Positions 48,361 through 58,099 of a DNA stretch of 58,689 bases are shown here, piece after piece; within the stretch, counting starts at the first letter, position 1; each line of letters begins with the position of its first letter. Below the pieces are notes generated by a model. The model made no database searches. It was not told where the DNA came from and saw only the letters and a program-made list of their open reading frames with translations. The stretch lies in NCBI GenBank assembly GCA_011109175.1, contig RDEW01000008.1, forward strand, positions 270,822-329,510, in the 5' to 3' direction. The stretch comes from Dicyema japonicum. Its lineage: Eukaryota > Dicyemida > Rhombozoa > Dicyemidae. The position numbers and the translations under genes were made by a program.

Positions 48361-48480
48361 TAATGGAAATGGCAAACGACCTAGACTACCTAAGAGAACT
48401 AGCGTGCAAAAGAGGATCATGGTGGGGGCTGACGGAGAGGATAATTAGGAATACGGCACAAGGGAAACTTAACTAATTTT

Positions 48481-49030
48481 ATGTTTTTTCGGGAGTGCTT
48501 TTTAATAATAATTAATAATAAAGCTGCGACGTGGAATTCTGTAGTAGATTCATTATCCCTTCGATTGTTTGTCATGGTCATGGAACCCTTGAACAGGATC
48601 CTTAACTCTATGTTTCCAAGACTCCAAAATAATCACGAGGATCCTAATACTCTGGCTCATTCTACCAATCAGTTGTTTTTTATTGACGATCTAAAGATAT
48701 TTGGGATAAAAGAAGATACTGTTATTAAAATGATGGAAGTTGTTCGTGAGTTCTTTCATGTTGCTGGCTTGGAGATGAATTCGAAAAGTCAGATTCTAAT
48801 GTTAAATCGTTACCATGCTGTGAGACTCTGGAGTGAGTCAATGGATGCCGATATTTGGGTGTTTTTGAAGATGAGGGAAGTAATGTTGTCAAAAATATAG
48901 TTAATACTATATGAACTGTCTGTTGAAGGAGAAACGAGAACTTGCATCCAGTCAGTTGTATTGAGAGGACTCTAGAAAGTATGCTGATTGAACACAAACA
49001 CGGAATGAAGGTTTATGATAAAGAGTAAAC
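48481..49030 (+). pseudogene. Family A-like LINE, reverse transcriptase palm plus C-terminal tail
   Basis: Frame 48481-48900 reads DSLSLRLFVMVMEPLNRIL, then LFFIDDLKIFG, MMEVVREFFHVAGLEMN and SKSQILM. This is a reverse-transcriptase palm in which the catalytic pair is IDD in place of YADD, typical of the R2-like lineage (MDDLKLF-type). After the stop, the DNA matches the tail of family A seen at 19830-19945, so the CCHC and endonuclease part is deleted between them. Confidence 0.6.
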
Positions 49031-49465
49031 CTCTGATACCTCTTAACTTGTGGAACTGTCATACTTCTTTGACCATTTACCTCTCATTAAGTACGCACTA
49101 TGGGTTTTCCCATCACAGTATATTGATTTGACATTAATTTTGTCCATTAGAGCTAATCTACCAACCAGGCATCTATGACATTTTTATACACTATCCCAAA
49201 GAATCAATCGAGTTTCGAGATGACTCCCAGCCCGTTATATAGAGCGGTTTAAGATGCTCAACCACAGCGGTTTCGATCTCTCCATTATCGGTCTGATATC
49301 ACTTAATTGGATGAGACTTTTTTCTCATTGAACCCAGTAGTTATGTGACAGCAATTAGATATTGCTTCTGAATCGTCTTAGACTTTTTTTAAAAATTTAA
49401 AAATTTGTATTTTTGAGTTTTGTCTGAAAGAATAGTTATTATATTTTTGTTTGAGACCATTAAAG

Positions 49466-49733
49466 TATTACTCCTAACCGCAAATTTTGGGAATTCAAAA
49501 AATACTGGCGGTTAAGAGTAATAAATGAAAATTTATATTTGATAAACTAATTATCGTGTTGTTAACACCATTTCCTTTCTTCAACGCTTTTGAAATTTGT
49601 ATTACTCCTAACCGCAAATTTTGGGAATTCAAAAAATACTGGCGGTTAAGAGTAATAAATGAAAATTTATATTTGATAAACTAATTATCGTGTTGTTAAC
49701 ACCATTTCCTTTCTTCAACGCTTTTGAAGTTTG
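49466..49733. repeat. Tandem pair of 58-nt hairpin-forming sequences in a 134-bp duplication
   Basis: 49466-49523 and 49600-49657 each begin TATTACTCCTAACCGC and end GCGGTTAAGAGTAATA, giving a 16-bp stem (one mismatch) around a 26-nt loop. The surrounding 134-bp unit is duplicated head to tail without an N. Confidence 0.9.
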
Positions 49734-49828
49734 ATTTGACCTTCCATTTAAATAAAACAAATTGTTAAAATAATAAAATGGTTAAAGAGCATTATAAGTT
49801 AATATAAGCGCTACACGAAAAGGAGACC

Positions 49829-49912
49829 CTCGTGAGCGCTGCTGGTTATTTGAGCGAATCTCGCTATCCTGAGAGGGAATAGCCACGCAGTCAGGGCAGT
49901 TTCTATATAACC
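49829..49912 (+). repeat. Dispersed motif, right arm of an inverted pair
   Basis: ctcgtgagcgctgctgg ... ctatataacc; opposite orientation to 46647-46717 and same orientation as 12774-12850. The end holds a TATATAA box-like string when read on the minus strand. Confidence 0.8.
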
Positions 49913-50013
49913 AATACTCTATTTTCTTCAAAAAATTATAAGTGAATAAATTTTAAACTCATTTATGCAGCATGACACGTTAATTGTGACAGCTGACGAC
50001 AGGTTGTATTTAT

Positions 50014-50241
50014 ATGCAAGTATTTTATATCCATATGATGACATATTTTATAATATTTATTGTGCTTTTGGGGTTTTCTACTTCTAATTATGGTTTTTAT
50101 AAACTTATGATTATAGCTGAGGATTGCAAAAATACATCATGTTATGACGATGTATTAGAAAATAATGATAATGAATGTGAACTTGAACACGTTTGGGAAA
50201 ATTGTTGCAACAAATACGTAATGAAAGCTCTATGTCTCTGA
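50014..50241 (+). CDS. Hypothetical small secreted Cys-rich protein
   Basis: A 75-codon frame; the second Met (50038) gives MTYFIIFIVLLGFSTS, a good signal peptide. The mature part is acidic with six cysteines, including an adjacent CC pair (ENCCNKY). No known domain was recognised, and the cysteine spacing is not ShKT. It could be a single-exon gene or the first exon of one with tiny introns. It lies 100 bp after the right arm of the inverted motif. Neighbouring DNA is AT-rich. Confidence 0.45.
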   Translation: MQVFYIHMMTYFIIFIVLLGFSTSNYGFYKLMIIAEDCKNTSCYDDVLENNDNECELEHVWENCCNKYVMKALCL

Positions 50242-50289
50242 TTCAGATTACATTCTACTAAACCACACTAATAATATTAGATTTAACTT

Positions 50290-50800
50290 TTTAACAATTT
50301 AGTATTTCTAATTCCCAACTGTTCTAGTCTTTTAAGCTCTGGTAGTTATTGCATCCACGGATAAAAACATTCTATTGGCCTCTTTTAATGTCCAAAGACA
50401 TTTGACTTTGTTTTCTGACCGTTGATAATGTCCACATTATACACGAGAAAGTTCCACTCTGACAACCCTCGGAAGAAACAGTTCTAAAGCCCTAATTTCA
50501 GGTGGTATGCGTTCCAGTATCTTGTTCTCTTCTAGGGTTCGTATTCCCACGTGTGGATACAAAGTCATGTATAAATTTTGTCCAGGTTGGGTCTTTTGTC
50601 GGAGGTGGAATTTTCTTTAATGTTCTTGAAAATCAGTGAATGTTCTCACCCCCCGTTACAGCTCTCAATGCTGAGTTTTGGTCCTGCTGTAACTTTTGTA
50701 GGAGGGAGACCGTTATGTAATCAGGACATATTGGAATACATGTTTGACCCAGTCTTCCGGAAAAAAAGTTTGTGAGTATTGACTGCCATATTTGAGGGAT
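50290..50800 (-). pseudogene. Family D LINE, thumb region
   Basis: The minus frame reads CPDYITVSLLQKLQQDQNSA and then LRAVTGGENIH. LQ..QN.ALR..TG is the thumb signature of a jockey-type reverse transcriptase distinct from family J here. Stops follow. Only this copy was seen. Confidence 0.6.
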
Positions 50801-50841
50801 ATTTGATGATTTGTTTGAGAGAACAACACGATAAATGCTAT

Positions 50842-51140
50842 CAAACGCAGGTCGATTGAGACCAATTCTTTATGGGGGTTAGAATTATTAAAACCGTCGA
50901 CAATAAACTGTAATAGATGGGAGTTGTTGGGTGAAGGGGACGAAAGTAATGTTGAGTAGGAGGAATACTTTTTATTGAGTACATGGATAATAATTGATTT
51001 TTCATAATTATTGATGTGTGGAGTAATGGGTCATCAATTCGTTTGCCAGCACATCCATCTATAATTTTAATACAGTAAATCCTCATCAATCCGAACAAAG
51101 ATTTGGATACCTTTCGGATTGTGAAGGAAATAAATATTTA
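50842..51140. other. No recognisable gene
   Basis: Minus open stretch 50841-51098 has no recognised motif. Confidence 0.35.
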
Positions 51141-51159
51141 TTTTTTCATATGTAATAAT

Positions 51160-52500
51160 CTCTCCATTTTCAGCACCAATAATTTCCTCGTCGACATTAT
51201 AATCTTCACAAAAAAGATTTCGTTCTCGAGCGTTTCTGTTTGAGTTATTTTTTCTTCTTTAACAAGTTCTTTCAGTTCTTTTGGCACTCATTCAAAACAA
51301 GATCTTGCATGATATCCTCATTAGAAAATTATTCAAGACATTTAATTGCCCATATCCTTTTGAAACAATTTTTATTGTTTCCTCTTTACTTCATTTGGTG
51401 GCCTTCCGTAAATTCACAAAAATTCTTTTTCCAAATCAATGACTTGCATATAATCTAAAATAAGCATTTTTCATAATAATGCTTAAAGTCCTTGATTATC
51501 TCTGAATTCATTGGTTGAAGATGAGCAGTTGTGTTTTTTTGGAAGGAATAAAATTTTAATTTTCAAAAATTGGTTAGAAAGTGGCTTGGAGCATCAAAGA
51601 ACTTAATATTTTATTTCATCGCTGAGATGACTGATGAAAATAATAAAAAGTTCTTTTGTCATCCAAAACCTTTTATTAGCATAGTAAAAATTTTCAAAAT
51701 ATTTAAAACATCTTGGTCATTTACTTTCCAAATAACAAAAGGTTTAATTTTTATTGTTCCAGTTATATTAGTGATTCTCACATTTGATTGACTATTCTTT
51801 TTTATATGGTTATAGAAGGGAAAGATTAAAAAAATTCTAGTTTCATCCAAGTTTAGCAATACGTCAGGGTCAACTTTTTATTTATTTATTATTTATTTAA
51901 GCACTTCACGAGAGCCATATTAATTATAGCCCCGCATGTGCAGCAAAAGAAACAAGGTTAGATGTCATCCTTTTCCATGCTCCCCTGTTCATAACCAAGG
52001 CTCTCATGCTGTCCAGGTCGTCGGCATTTATTAGATTTTTTTATCTTGACCAGGTCTTTTTGTAAGACTATTGGCAGTACGTCAGGGTCAACTTATTTTA
52101 ACTTAGTCATATTTTTCTATTCAAATTAATTTCATCTTGTGTTAAGCTTCTTGGCTCCTCCATGAATAACGTTTAATTAAAATTAAATCTTTCTTTGAAT
52201 CTGTGTAACCTTTACTAAATTCCAGATCATTGATTCAACCTTTTCACCAAATACCTTAGCTTTTGAAATGATGATATCTTAACACCATTGATTGCATCCA
52301 TCCTGTAAGTCCATTCAACAAGCGAATTATCAAGTTCACAGTTTTTCACTGTTTTTAAGAATTTGAGTTTCGAAATTCCAAATAAAGGTTAATTTTTATT
52401 TCACAGATATGGGATAATTCTTTTCTCGGAGAATTAGGAATAAATTATTATAGTCATTCTTGAAATCTTTTTTTTCCGTACAATAGAAATTTCTGTCCTT
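51160..52500 (-). mobile_element. Tigger/pogo-type DNA transposon relic
   Basis: On the minus strand, about 52150-52350 reads ELDNSLVEWTYRMDAINGVK and AKVFGEKVESM, as in the CENP-B-like helix-turn-helix part. After an inserted LINE tail, 51659-51859 reads LNLDETRIFLIFPF and NITGTIKIKPFVIWKVN (the first catalytic Asp motif, DET). Near 51480-51545 HLQPMNSEIIKDFKHYY matches the QPMDxxII..FK..Y block, with the last catalytic D changed to N. Terminal repeats were not found. The gene is broken by stops. Confidence 0.72.
51861..52094 (-). mobile_element. 5'-truncated LINE tail (family C-like) with 16-bp target duplication
   Basis: The insert (51877-52078, 202 bp) is flanked by perfect copies of ACGTCAGGGTCAACTT (51861-51876 and 52079-52094). 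On the minus strand it reads DDLDSMRALVMNRGAWKRM to a stop and then an AATAAATAAATAAA tail next to the flank. The protein end resembles family C at 31928 (ADDLEHLIDLSRNRRNWKRL). It interrupts the Tigger relic, so it is the younger of the two. Confidence 0.88.
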
Positions 52501-52539
52501 TTTCTAACCATGTGGCACTATAAGACTTTAAATTTAAAA

Positions 52540-52715
52540 TAGGCCTGGAGCTTCCTATCTACCCCCAACTGCTTCAGATAACCCTTGTAGTACTTTGTTG
52601 CAATTCCTTCCCACGTCATTACTATTGGAATAACGAGGACCTTGCAACCAAACATTTTCCCAATCTCAAGTCATACTTCCTTTTTTCTCAGCCTCCACAA
52701 TATTAATAAGGCTAC
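52540..52715 (-). pseudogene. Family A (R2-like) LINE, C-terminal tail
   Basis: The minus frame reads FGCKVLVIPIVMTWEGIATK and then YYKGYLKQLGV, preceded by VEAEKK and RKYD in another frame. These match the ends of the copies at 44556 and 58100. Short and frameshifted. Confidence 0.6.
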
Positions 52716-53051
52716 TAAGAGAAGCTGAGTCACCTAGTGGTCATGTGTCCTCCCTAACTTAGCGATGATTTTTTGGGTTTAAAAATGGAATCTGCAATAA
52801 AGTCTTCGTTCCACCTTAGCCTACTCTAAAGTAGACTTTACCCTCATTCAGGAATCGAAACTCCAACATCTTTCACCACTTTATTCAGGCTATTATTTAC
52901 TTTGCAAGGATCGGACAAGAAGTCTCGATGGAGGACTATTAACAATCGTCAAGGAAAAACTCATATGATAATCCCATTCTCTAGACATGTCACTGTTCAT
53001 CATCTTTGAAAGAGCATATTTCAGTTAACTTGACATTTTCTTAGGGATGTA
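52716..53051. other. No recognisable gene
   Basis: Ends with a T-rich tract and ttttcttag at about 53044, a possible splice acceptor for the next entry. Confidence 0.35.
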
Positions 53052-53255
53052 ATGGATTACTCAGGGATAATTGTCAGTCGGTTCTTGTTCAGCCATACAA
53101 TTAAACAGTTTAAGTTATGTTGCATGGACGCTCCTAGAGATCAGAATTTGGCTTTGTGTAAAACTCGGTTGGCAGACCCGAACAAAAGAAGAGGTGACCC
53201 GTATTTTGGTTATCAAGAAAACATGATGAAAATAGTGGAGAGGACAATTGTCTAA
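53052..53255 (+). CDS. Hypothetical exon, possibly split by a 24-nt intron
   Basis: A 67-codon frame contains TRLADPNKRRGDPYFGYQEN and ends ERTIV. A GT-AG stretch of 24 nt (about 53115-53138) can be removed in frame, which is the usual intron size here. No family recognised. It may be the last exon of a gene with upstream exons not found. Confidence 0.35.
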   Translation: MDYSGIIVSRFLFSHTIKQFKLCCMDAPRDQNLALCKTRLADPNKRRGDPYFGYQENMMKIVERTIV

Positions 53256-53392
53256 TTGTGCACAGTTTTCAATGTAAATCCATTTGGTAATCACAACGTA
53301 AGCGCGCCAAGTGAATTTATGTGTAAAAGTTAGTCTTAATTTTTTTTCAAAGAGAATTTATTTCTAAAATTATAAATAACTAGGACGACAAA

Positions 53393-53640
53393 ATGGCGAA
53401 AGTGTTTCTTCTGATAATCGCCATTTCGAGTCTCTGCATCAACCACACCTTTTTGAGGCGAGTTTGCTTCCAATACTGGAGAGAAAAGCGTTTGTCTTCG
53501 CTCCCACGGTTCCAGTTATCTCCACAGTCTTAATTAGAAATAAACTTTTTGAGGCGAGCTTGCTTCCAATACTGGAGAGAAAAGCGTCTGTCTTCGCTCC
53601 CACGGTTCCAGTTATCTCCACAGTCTTAATTAGAAATAAA
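53393..53640. repeat. Tandem duplication (unit 96 bp) with a small signal-like ORF
   Basis: 53449-53544 and 53545-53640 are near-identical with no N. An ATG at 53393 opens a 46-codon frame beginning MAKVFLLIIAISSLC, a signal-peptide-like start, which runs into the first repeat unit. Another block similar to 53420-53475 is at 25680-25735. Gene status unclear. Confidence 0.6.
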
Positions 53641-53749
53641 AATAAACTAACAGACTTTACATGAGATTCATAATATTTATAGCATTTTATAGTAATTATA
53701 CATGAGATTCATAATATTTATAGCATAGGACACACTTTATTATATTAAT

Positions 53750-54150
53750 TATCATTACCCCAGGCTTACAATCTTTGGTAAGCCCAGCACAGTCACAACT
53801 AATTAAAGAAAGGAACCAGGGAGAAATATGTTTGTGCATATCAAATCCAGAGTAAAGTCAAATATACTTACTTTTTAATAATAAAACATTTTATTAGGCA
53901 CAGTTAACAACTATGGTTTCTCTCAGAATTGACAATGCATTCACTTCACAATCTGTAAGGAAATATGTTCAATGAGCCATTCTCTTTATACGGTAATTGT
54001 CGAAGGGCAAGGAATATTCTTTATTATTTTTTGTTTCCTGTGAGTCCTTGTAGACAATCCGGTTCCGCAATGGAGTATTCGCTGATGACGGGTTCACTAG
54101 TCATAACAAAGATGCGTGGAACCTTAAGCCGTAGATCGTTCTAAGCCGAG
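53750..54150 (-). repeat. Dispersed repeat copy 3 (fragments)
   Basis: Short pieces matching 34490-34800 and 37740-37800: cacagtcacaactaatt at 53790 (opposite strand to 34440) and gacaatccggttccgcaatg at 54053. Confidence 0.5.
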
Positions 54151-54596
54151 GCCACGAGGATTGTCAGTTAAATGTTAAACTTTGAACTGAATGATTTGGG
54201 TTATTAGGTCATTAATATTGAAATGAACCGTTAATCTTAATTTACAAAAACAACTATTTAAATATACACAACTGCAGTTTGTATCCGAACATAATGATTA
54301 AAATACAATTGTTCAGACTAATTAAAAATCAATATATAAAAGTACATTTGATATAAATGATAAAATAATAATTTTGTGAGACGGTTTATCAGGTATTCAA
54401 TTTATTAGCATCAAAGTTAATAAAATATTTAAAATTCCTTATGAAATGGAGTGTTTATGATGAATCAAAATATTAATATCCGAAAGTAGAGTGGTATCGT
54501 GAGAATGTCTCTGTTGGAGACATGACCTATGTATTGTCAATAGGTCTAATGATCAGACAAATATAATCAATTAAACCTAACCTTAATAGAACACAT
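54151..54596. other. AT-rich 3' flank of ONECUT
   Basis: No feature recognised. Confidence 0.4.
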
Positions 54597-55746
54597 TTAC
54601 TCGTTAAAATCATTATTAATTAAATTTAAAGAAGATTCTTTATGGTACAGCTGAGGAAGATCTGAGGTAATAGAGTCATTGAAAGATGGCTGATCCTGAA
54701 AAGAATCTTCATTCCATTTGTCGATACTCCGTCTTCTAGCATTCATGAAAAAATTAGCCACTGTTGCTACTTCAAGACTCAATTTGGTAGCCAAGGCAGT
54801 CTGCATTTCCTTTGAGGGTCTTCGACAGTCTTTAAAAACATCATTTAGAGTTTGCCTTTGGTAATCTGTAAAGACTAATCTGGGTTTCTTTTTAGAGCAT
54901 ATTGATTTGATTTGCTGCAGTGATTCGCAGTCCTTTCGTTGCATTGCTAAAAATATATCAATTATAGTGGAAGCATATTGATGCACTAATTACAAACTGA
55001 ATCAATAAATCAATTCAGTCTCAATCAATAAATACTACTATCAACATACCTGCTTCTCTCAATACATTCACTCTTTCACTCTCTGGAGTCATCATCCACC
55101 TTTTCATTCGACGAAACGTCTCTCGCCCTGACTTTAATTTACTCCATGGCTTAGGGTTTCGCAGTAAATCAGATAATGTCCCTTGACTCCTTTTTAGTAT
55201 TCGACTTGAGAAAATAGCCTGAGGAATGCTGAATCGCTTCAACTCGGAAACAATCTGGGCTGATAGTTCTCTAGTGTTAATCTCTTCACCACATCCTCCA
55301 CCAGAATCTACAGATTCGTGACCAGAGAATGATAAATCGTTATTATAGGAAGAATCCTTTAGAAAACCTTTGTAGTCATTTCCACTCATCAAATCAGGTT
55401 TTAAGTCATAGTAGTAGTTTGAAATGTGAGGTTGAAAATTGCCGACAATAACTTGACCATAATTATTAGAATAATCAAGAACTTGTTGATTGTGAGGCAT
55501 TTGTCCGTATATTCCAGATAGTTGAGACATTGGTCCGTCATGAAAACTTCCAAAATGGATTGGATAACCATTGTAACTATTTATGAGAGGAAAACGATTG
55601 TTTGAGAGGTCCATAGACGAGTGACGTTTTGTTTCTGCGAATTCAAGGTACTGCTGTTGAGAGGACGGAAGATTATTTCTTATATTCTCCTGTCTGCTAT
55701 CGGCTCCATCAGCTGTACAGAATTCAGAAGAGCCATCTTGTAACAT
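54597..55746 (-). CDS. ONECUT: ONECUT (HNF6-type) transcription factor
   Basis: Nuclear DNA-binding regulator of the CUT class. Two exons (55050-55746 and 54597-54946) join in frame to 348 residues across a 103-nt GT-AG intron (54947-55049), by far the longest intron seen here. Residues about 154-232 are a single CUT domain (INTRELSAQIVSELKRFSIP, LSDLLRNPKPWSKLKSGRET, FRRMKRW). Residues about 251-310 are the divergent ONECUT homeodomain (KKPRLVFTDYQ, RRPSKEMQ, VANFFMNARRRSIDKW), with Phe48 and Met50, the hallmark of the family. The N-terminal 150 residues are rich in Ser, Asn, Gly and Tyr, as expected of a regulatory region. Both domains look intact. In animals ONECUT acts in neural and endodermal cell fate; its role in this organism is unknown. 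Confidence 0.96.
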
Positions 55747-56027
55747 TGTATTTGATGATTTTTAAAAGAACGTAATCCACCGTTTTCAAATAAAAATAGA
55801 ATCACTCATTTTCATATTTATTATATTCAAATCTTATTTTATTTAAAATAAAAATAATTTATTTTATTTCAAAATTGTAACAAATTACAATTATATTCCT
55901 ACATTAACAAAACGTTAATTTATAGCCAAAAAATGAGACAATTTATTAGAAAAATGTCAAATAAAGTCTTTCAACTCCTCAGGAACATAAAACTTTTTGC
56001 ATCGACCATAAAAGATCTCAAATACAA
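55747..56027. other. Spacer between MIX23 and ONECUT
   Basis: 281 bp, AT-rich. Holds AATAAA on the minus strand at 55942-55947, a likely poly(A) signal for MIX23, and must also hold the ONECUT 5' region. Confidence 0.5.
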
Positions 56028-56483
56028 CTATAAATCTACATTGTAGTAGTTATCCTTTACAATGTCCTCAATTTCCTTCTCACTGCTTATGTGCTTCAAC
56101 TAAATGTCAGTTATTGAGAAGACCCTATGCAAACTGTTTCTTAGAGACCGTTTAATGACGGGATCCTCCTTTTTCAACTCCCTCTCCTCTTTAAGCTTTA
56201 GAAGATGATCAGTGGCTATTTGGGAGCAAACATCAATCAATTCTGATCTTTCAATGCGATTTTTCTTAAGCTGGATAGTTTTTTGAATTTAGCTACCTTT
56301 TCAAATAATGTCTTGCATTCCTCGTGTGGATCAATGTCGCTCATTGACGAGTTAATTGCGTTTACGAGAATCTCATCATCTTTGCGAGATTTTTTTAAAA
56401 AAGTCTAAAAACTTAATAATTACCGTCCGTTTAATCACCTTGAAAAGAGAATAATCATGACAAAGATTAATGCGATCATCCAT
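56028..56483 (-). CDS. MIX23: MIX23/CCDC58-like mitochondrial protein
   Basis: Small intermembrane-space cysteine protein linked to mitochondrial import. Four exons (56439-56483, 56297-56404, 56124-56270, 56028-56099) join in frame to 123 residues, against about 144 in vertebrates; introns are 34, 26 and 24 nt, all GT-AG. Family features: a DDEILVNAINSSM helix, then CKTLFEKL ... C with C-x20-C spacing, LKLKEERELKK, IKRSLRNSLHRLK and a short acidic end. In the family the corresponding text is CKxLYExL ... C, LREERE and LRKEQxKLK. The first intron could alternatively be 19 nt, which would add five residues without changing frame. Found only after removing the tiny introns. Same strand as ONECUT, 281 bp upstream of it. 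Confidence 0.8.
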
Positions 56484-57130
56484 CACAAAAAACTATTAAA
56501 AATCCACATGCTGGAAATAATTTTTAAAAATTAATAATTTTATCATTTAATAAATATTCTATTTTATGTTTTAATGTATTTTTGCCTGTTTATATGCGAT
56601 TATCAAACAACAGTGTTCATGACAGTCTTAATTAAAAACAATTAAGTTGTTTAGTCAACTGTCATTTATGTAATATGTGTTTTGTGCATGGTTGTTAAAT
56701 GGACTAACACTAAGGAATTACTGTTTTCTGTTGGTTTCTATGCAAATATCGATTCCATCTAGCATTAAGGAATTATTGTTTAAAATATATTGGTTTAATA
56801 CAAAATAATGTACGAATCTTTTACTGTTCTGTGTTATAATCTCCAATACTATGACTAATTGGTGTATTAGACAGACCAAGTTGATTTAGGTTTTCCATTC
56901 GTACATTATTAAATAGTCTACTTATATTTGTCATAGATGATATGAATTAGAGACCATCTGACACACTCTAATTTACTAATCAATATGTGATTAACTAAAT
57001 TCCTGATTCACCCTATTTTGAAGCAAAACAACATGTCCTTTTTCCTATCAAACAATTTCCATCTTCTATCCGCTTCCACTCGTAATTATTATTAAAAACC
57101 AAAAATCATCGATAAATTAATTAACTACAT
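56484..57130. other. No recognisable gene
   Basis: Very AT-rich; likely promoter region of MIX23 at its left end. Nothing else recognised. Confidence 0.4.
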
Positions 57131-57135
57131 AGCTG

Positions 57136-57543
57136 TTAGGTGATTACGGCCGCCTCGAGTAGCCATCTCATTCTTGCTCGGTGTTCTTCCTGGGTTCCAA
57201 CGCATTTCCGGATTGGGCGGGGGTTTCTAACTTTTTTGGAGGGTAGTAAGGCTCCGGTTTTCCTCACTAATTCATCAAAAGGTGTAGGGTTTAGAAGTGT
57301 CCAAGAAAACCTTTGCAAAGCTTTACTGGCCATTTTTTGAAAAGTATTGATTTTTTCTATATTCCTGTTTGATAGGTTGGTTCCCCATGCAGCATACCCG
57401 TAGGACGGTTGAATATACTGCACGTAGAGCGAGTCTAAATTTGAGTTGAAACACCCCTTATATTGTCCAAGGAGTGTTTTAACAAAATTTAGCTTTCGTT
57501 GTGCCAAAGAGATGACGTTGTCGATGTGTTTGCTGAAGGTCAA
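57136..57543 (-). pseudogene. Family J LINE, thumb and C-terminus
   Basis: The best kept family J C-terminus, 135 codons open: FSKHIDNVISLAQRKLNFVK, then LYVQYIQPSYGYAAWG and NIEKINTFQKMASKALQRFS, ending CVGTQEEHRARM and a terminal VIT. This is the jockey/CR1 thumb with the Y.I.PS..Y....W motif. Upstream (57560-57640) a related piece continues out of frame. 5'-truncated. Confidence 0.8.
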
Positions 57544-57689
57544 GAGTGGGTCGTAAGTTACGCCCAGGAATAATGATCCTCCAAATGATCTCTGTGTCCT
57601 CGAACTACCAGCTTTCCAAAATAGCTTCCATGCGAGATACTCTACCGTAGTCCACCTACCAAACTAGTCAATTCATCTCTGACAACCGA

Positions 57690-58095
57690 ATGGTTTCAGA
57701 TAATAGAATGCGTTTGAAAATCTTCCTGATATCTATCCATTCTAATCTCAAGCTACAGATGATAAACTTTATCAGACGCCGCAGAGGACAAGTTATAGTA
57801 AATAATCAAGTCAAAATCACAAAACATCTCAAGCAGAGTTCCACAAGGATCTTCATTATCTCCAACATTGTTTGACCTATTTATTAGTGACCATCCAGTG
57901 CCTCAAATTCCATATTTTTGTCTTACATTGAGAACCTCATAATCTCAGTGAGACATATAAGACTTGAGGAGACACAACCATACACGAAATATTGAACTGG
58001 TTCTCAAATAATCCTTTAAATACCTTACCAGATTAATTGCATATAGCAATATTCATCTTACAAAAATAGGTGGATAATACAGGAAATTAAATGAC
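57690..58095 (+). pseudogene. Family J LINE, reverse transcriptase palm fragment
   Basis: Plus-strand text: MINFIRRRRGQVIVNNQVK, then VPQGSSLSPTLFDLFISDHP and VPQIPYF. The GVPQGSSLSPTLF block is the palm motif B of jockey-type reverse transcriptases. Frames shift several times. It passes directly into family A sequence at about 58100. Confidence 0.65.
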
Positions 58096-58099
58096 TCCT

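Noticed and set aside
53439-53621. Repeat protein with two copies of a GTVGAKT-like unit on the minus strand
   Set aside because: The apparent repeat is only the translation of the 96-bp tandem duplication; there is no signal peptide or domain on that strand.
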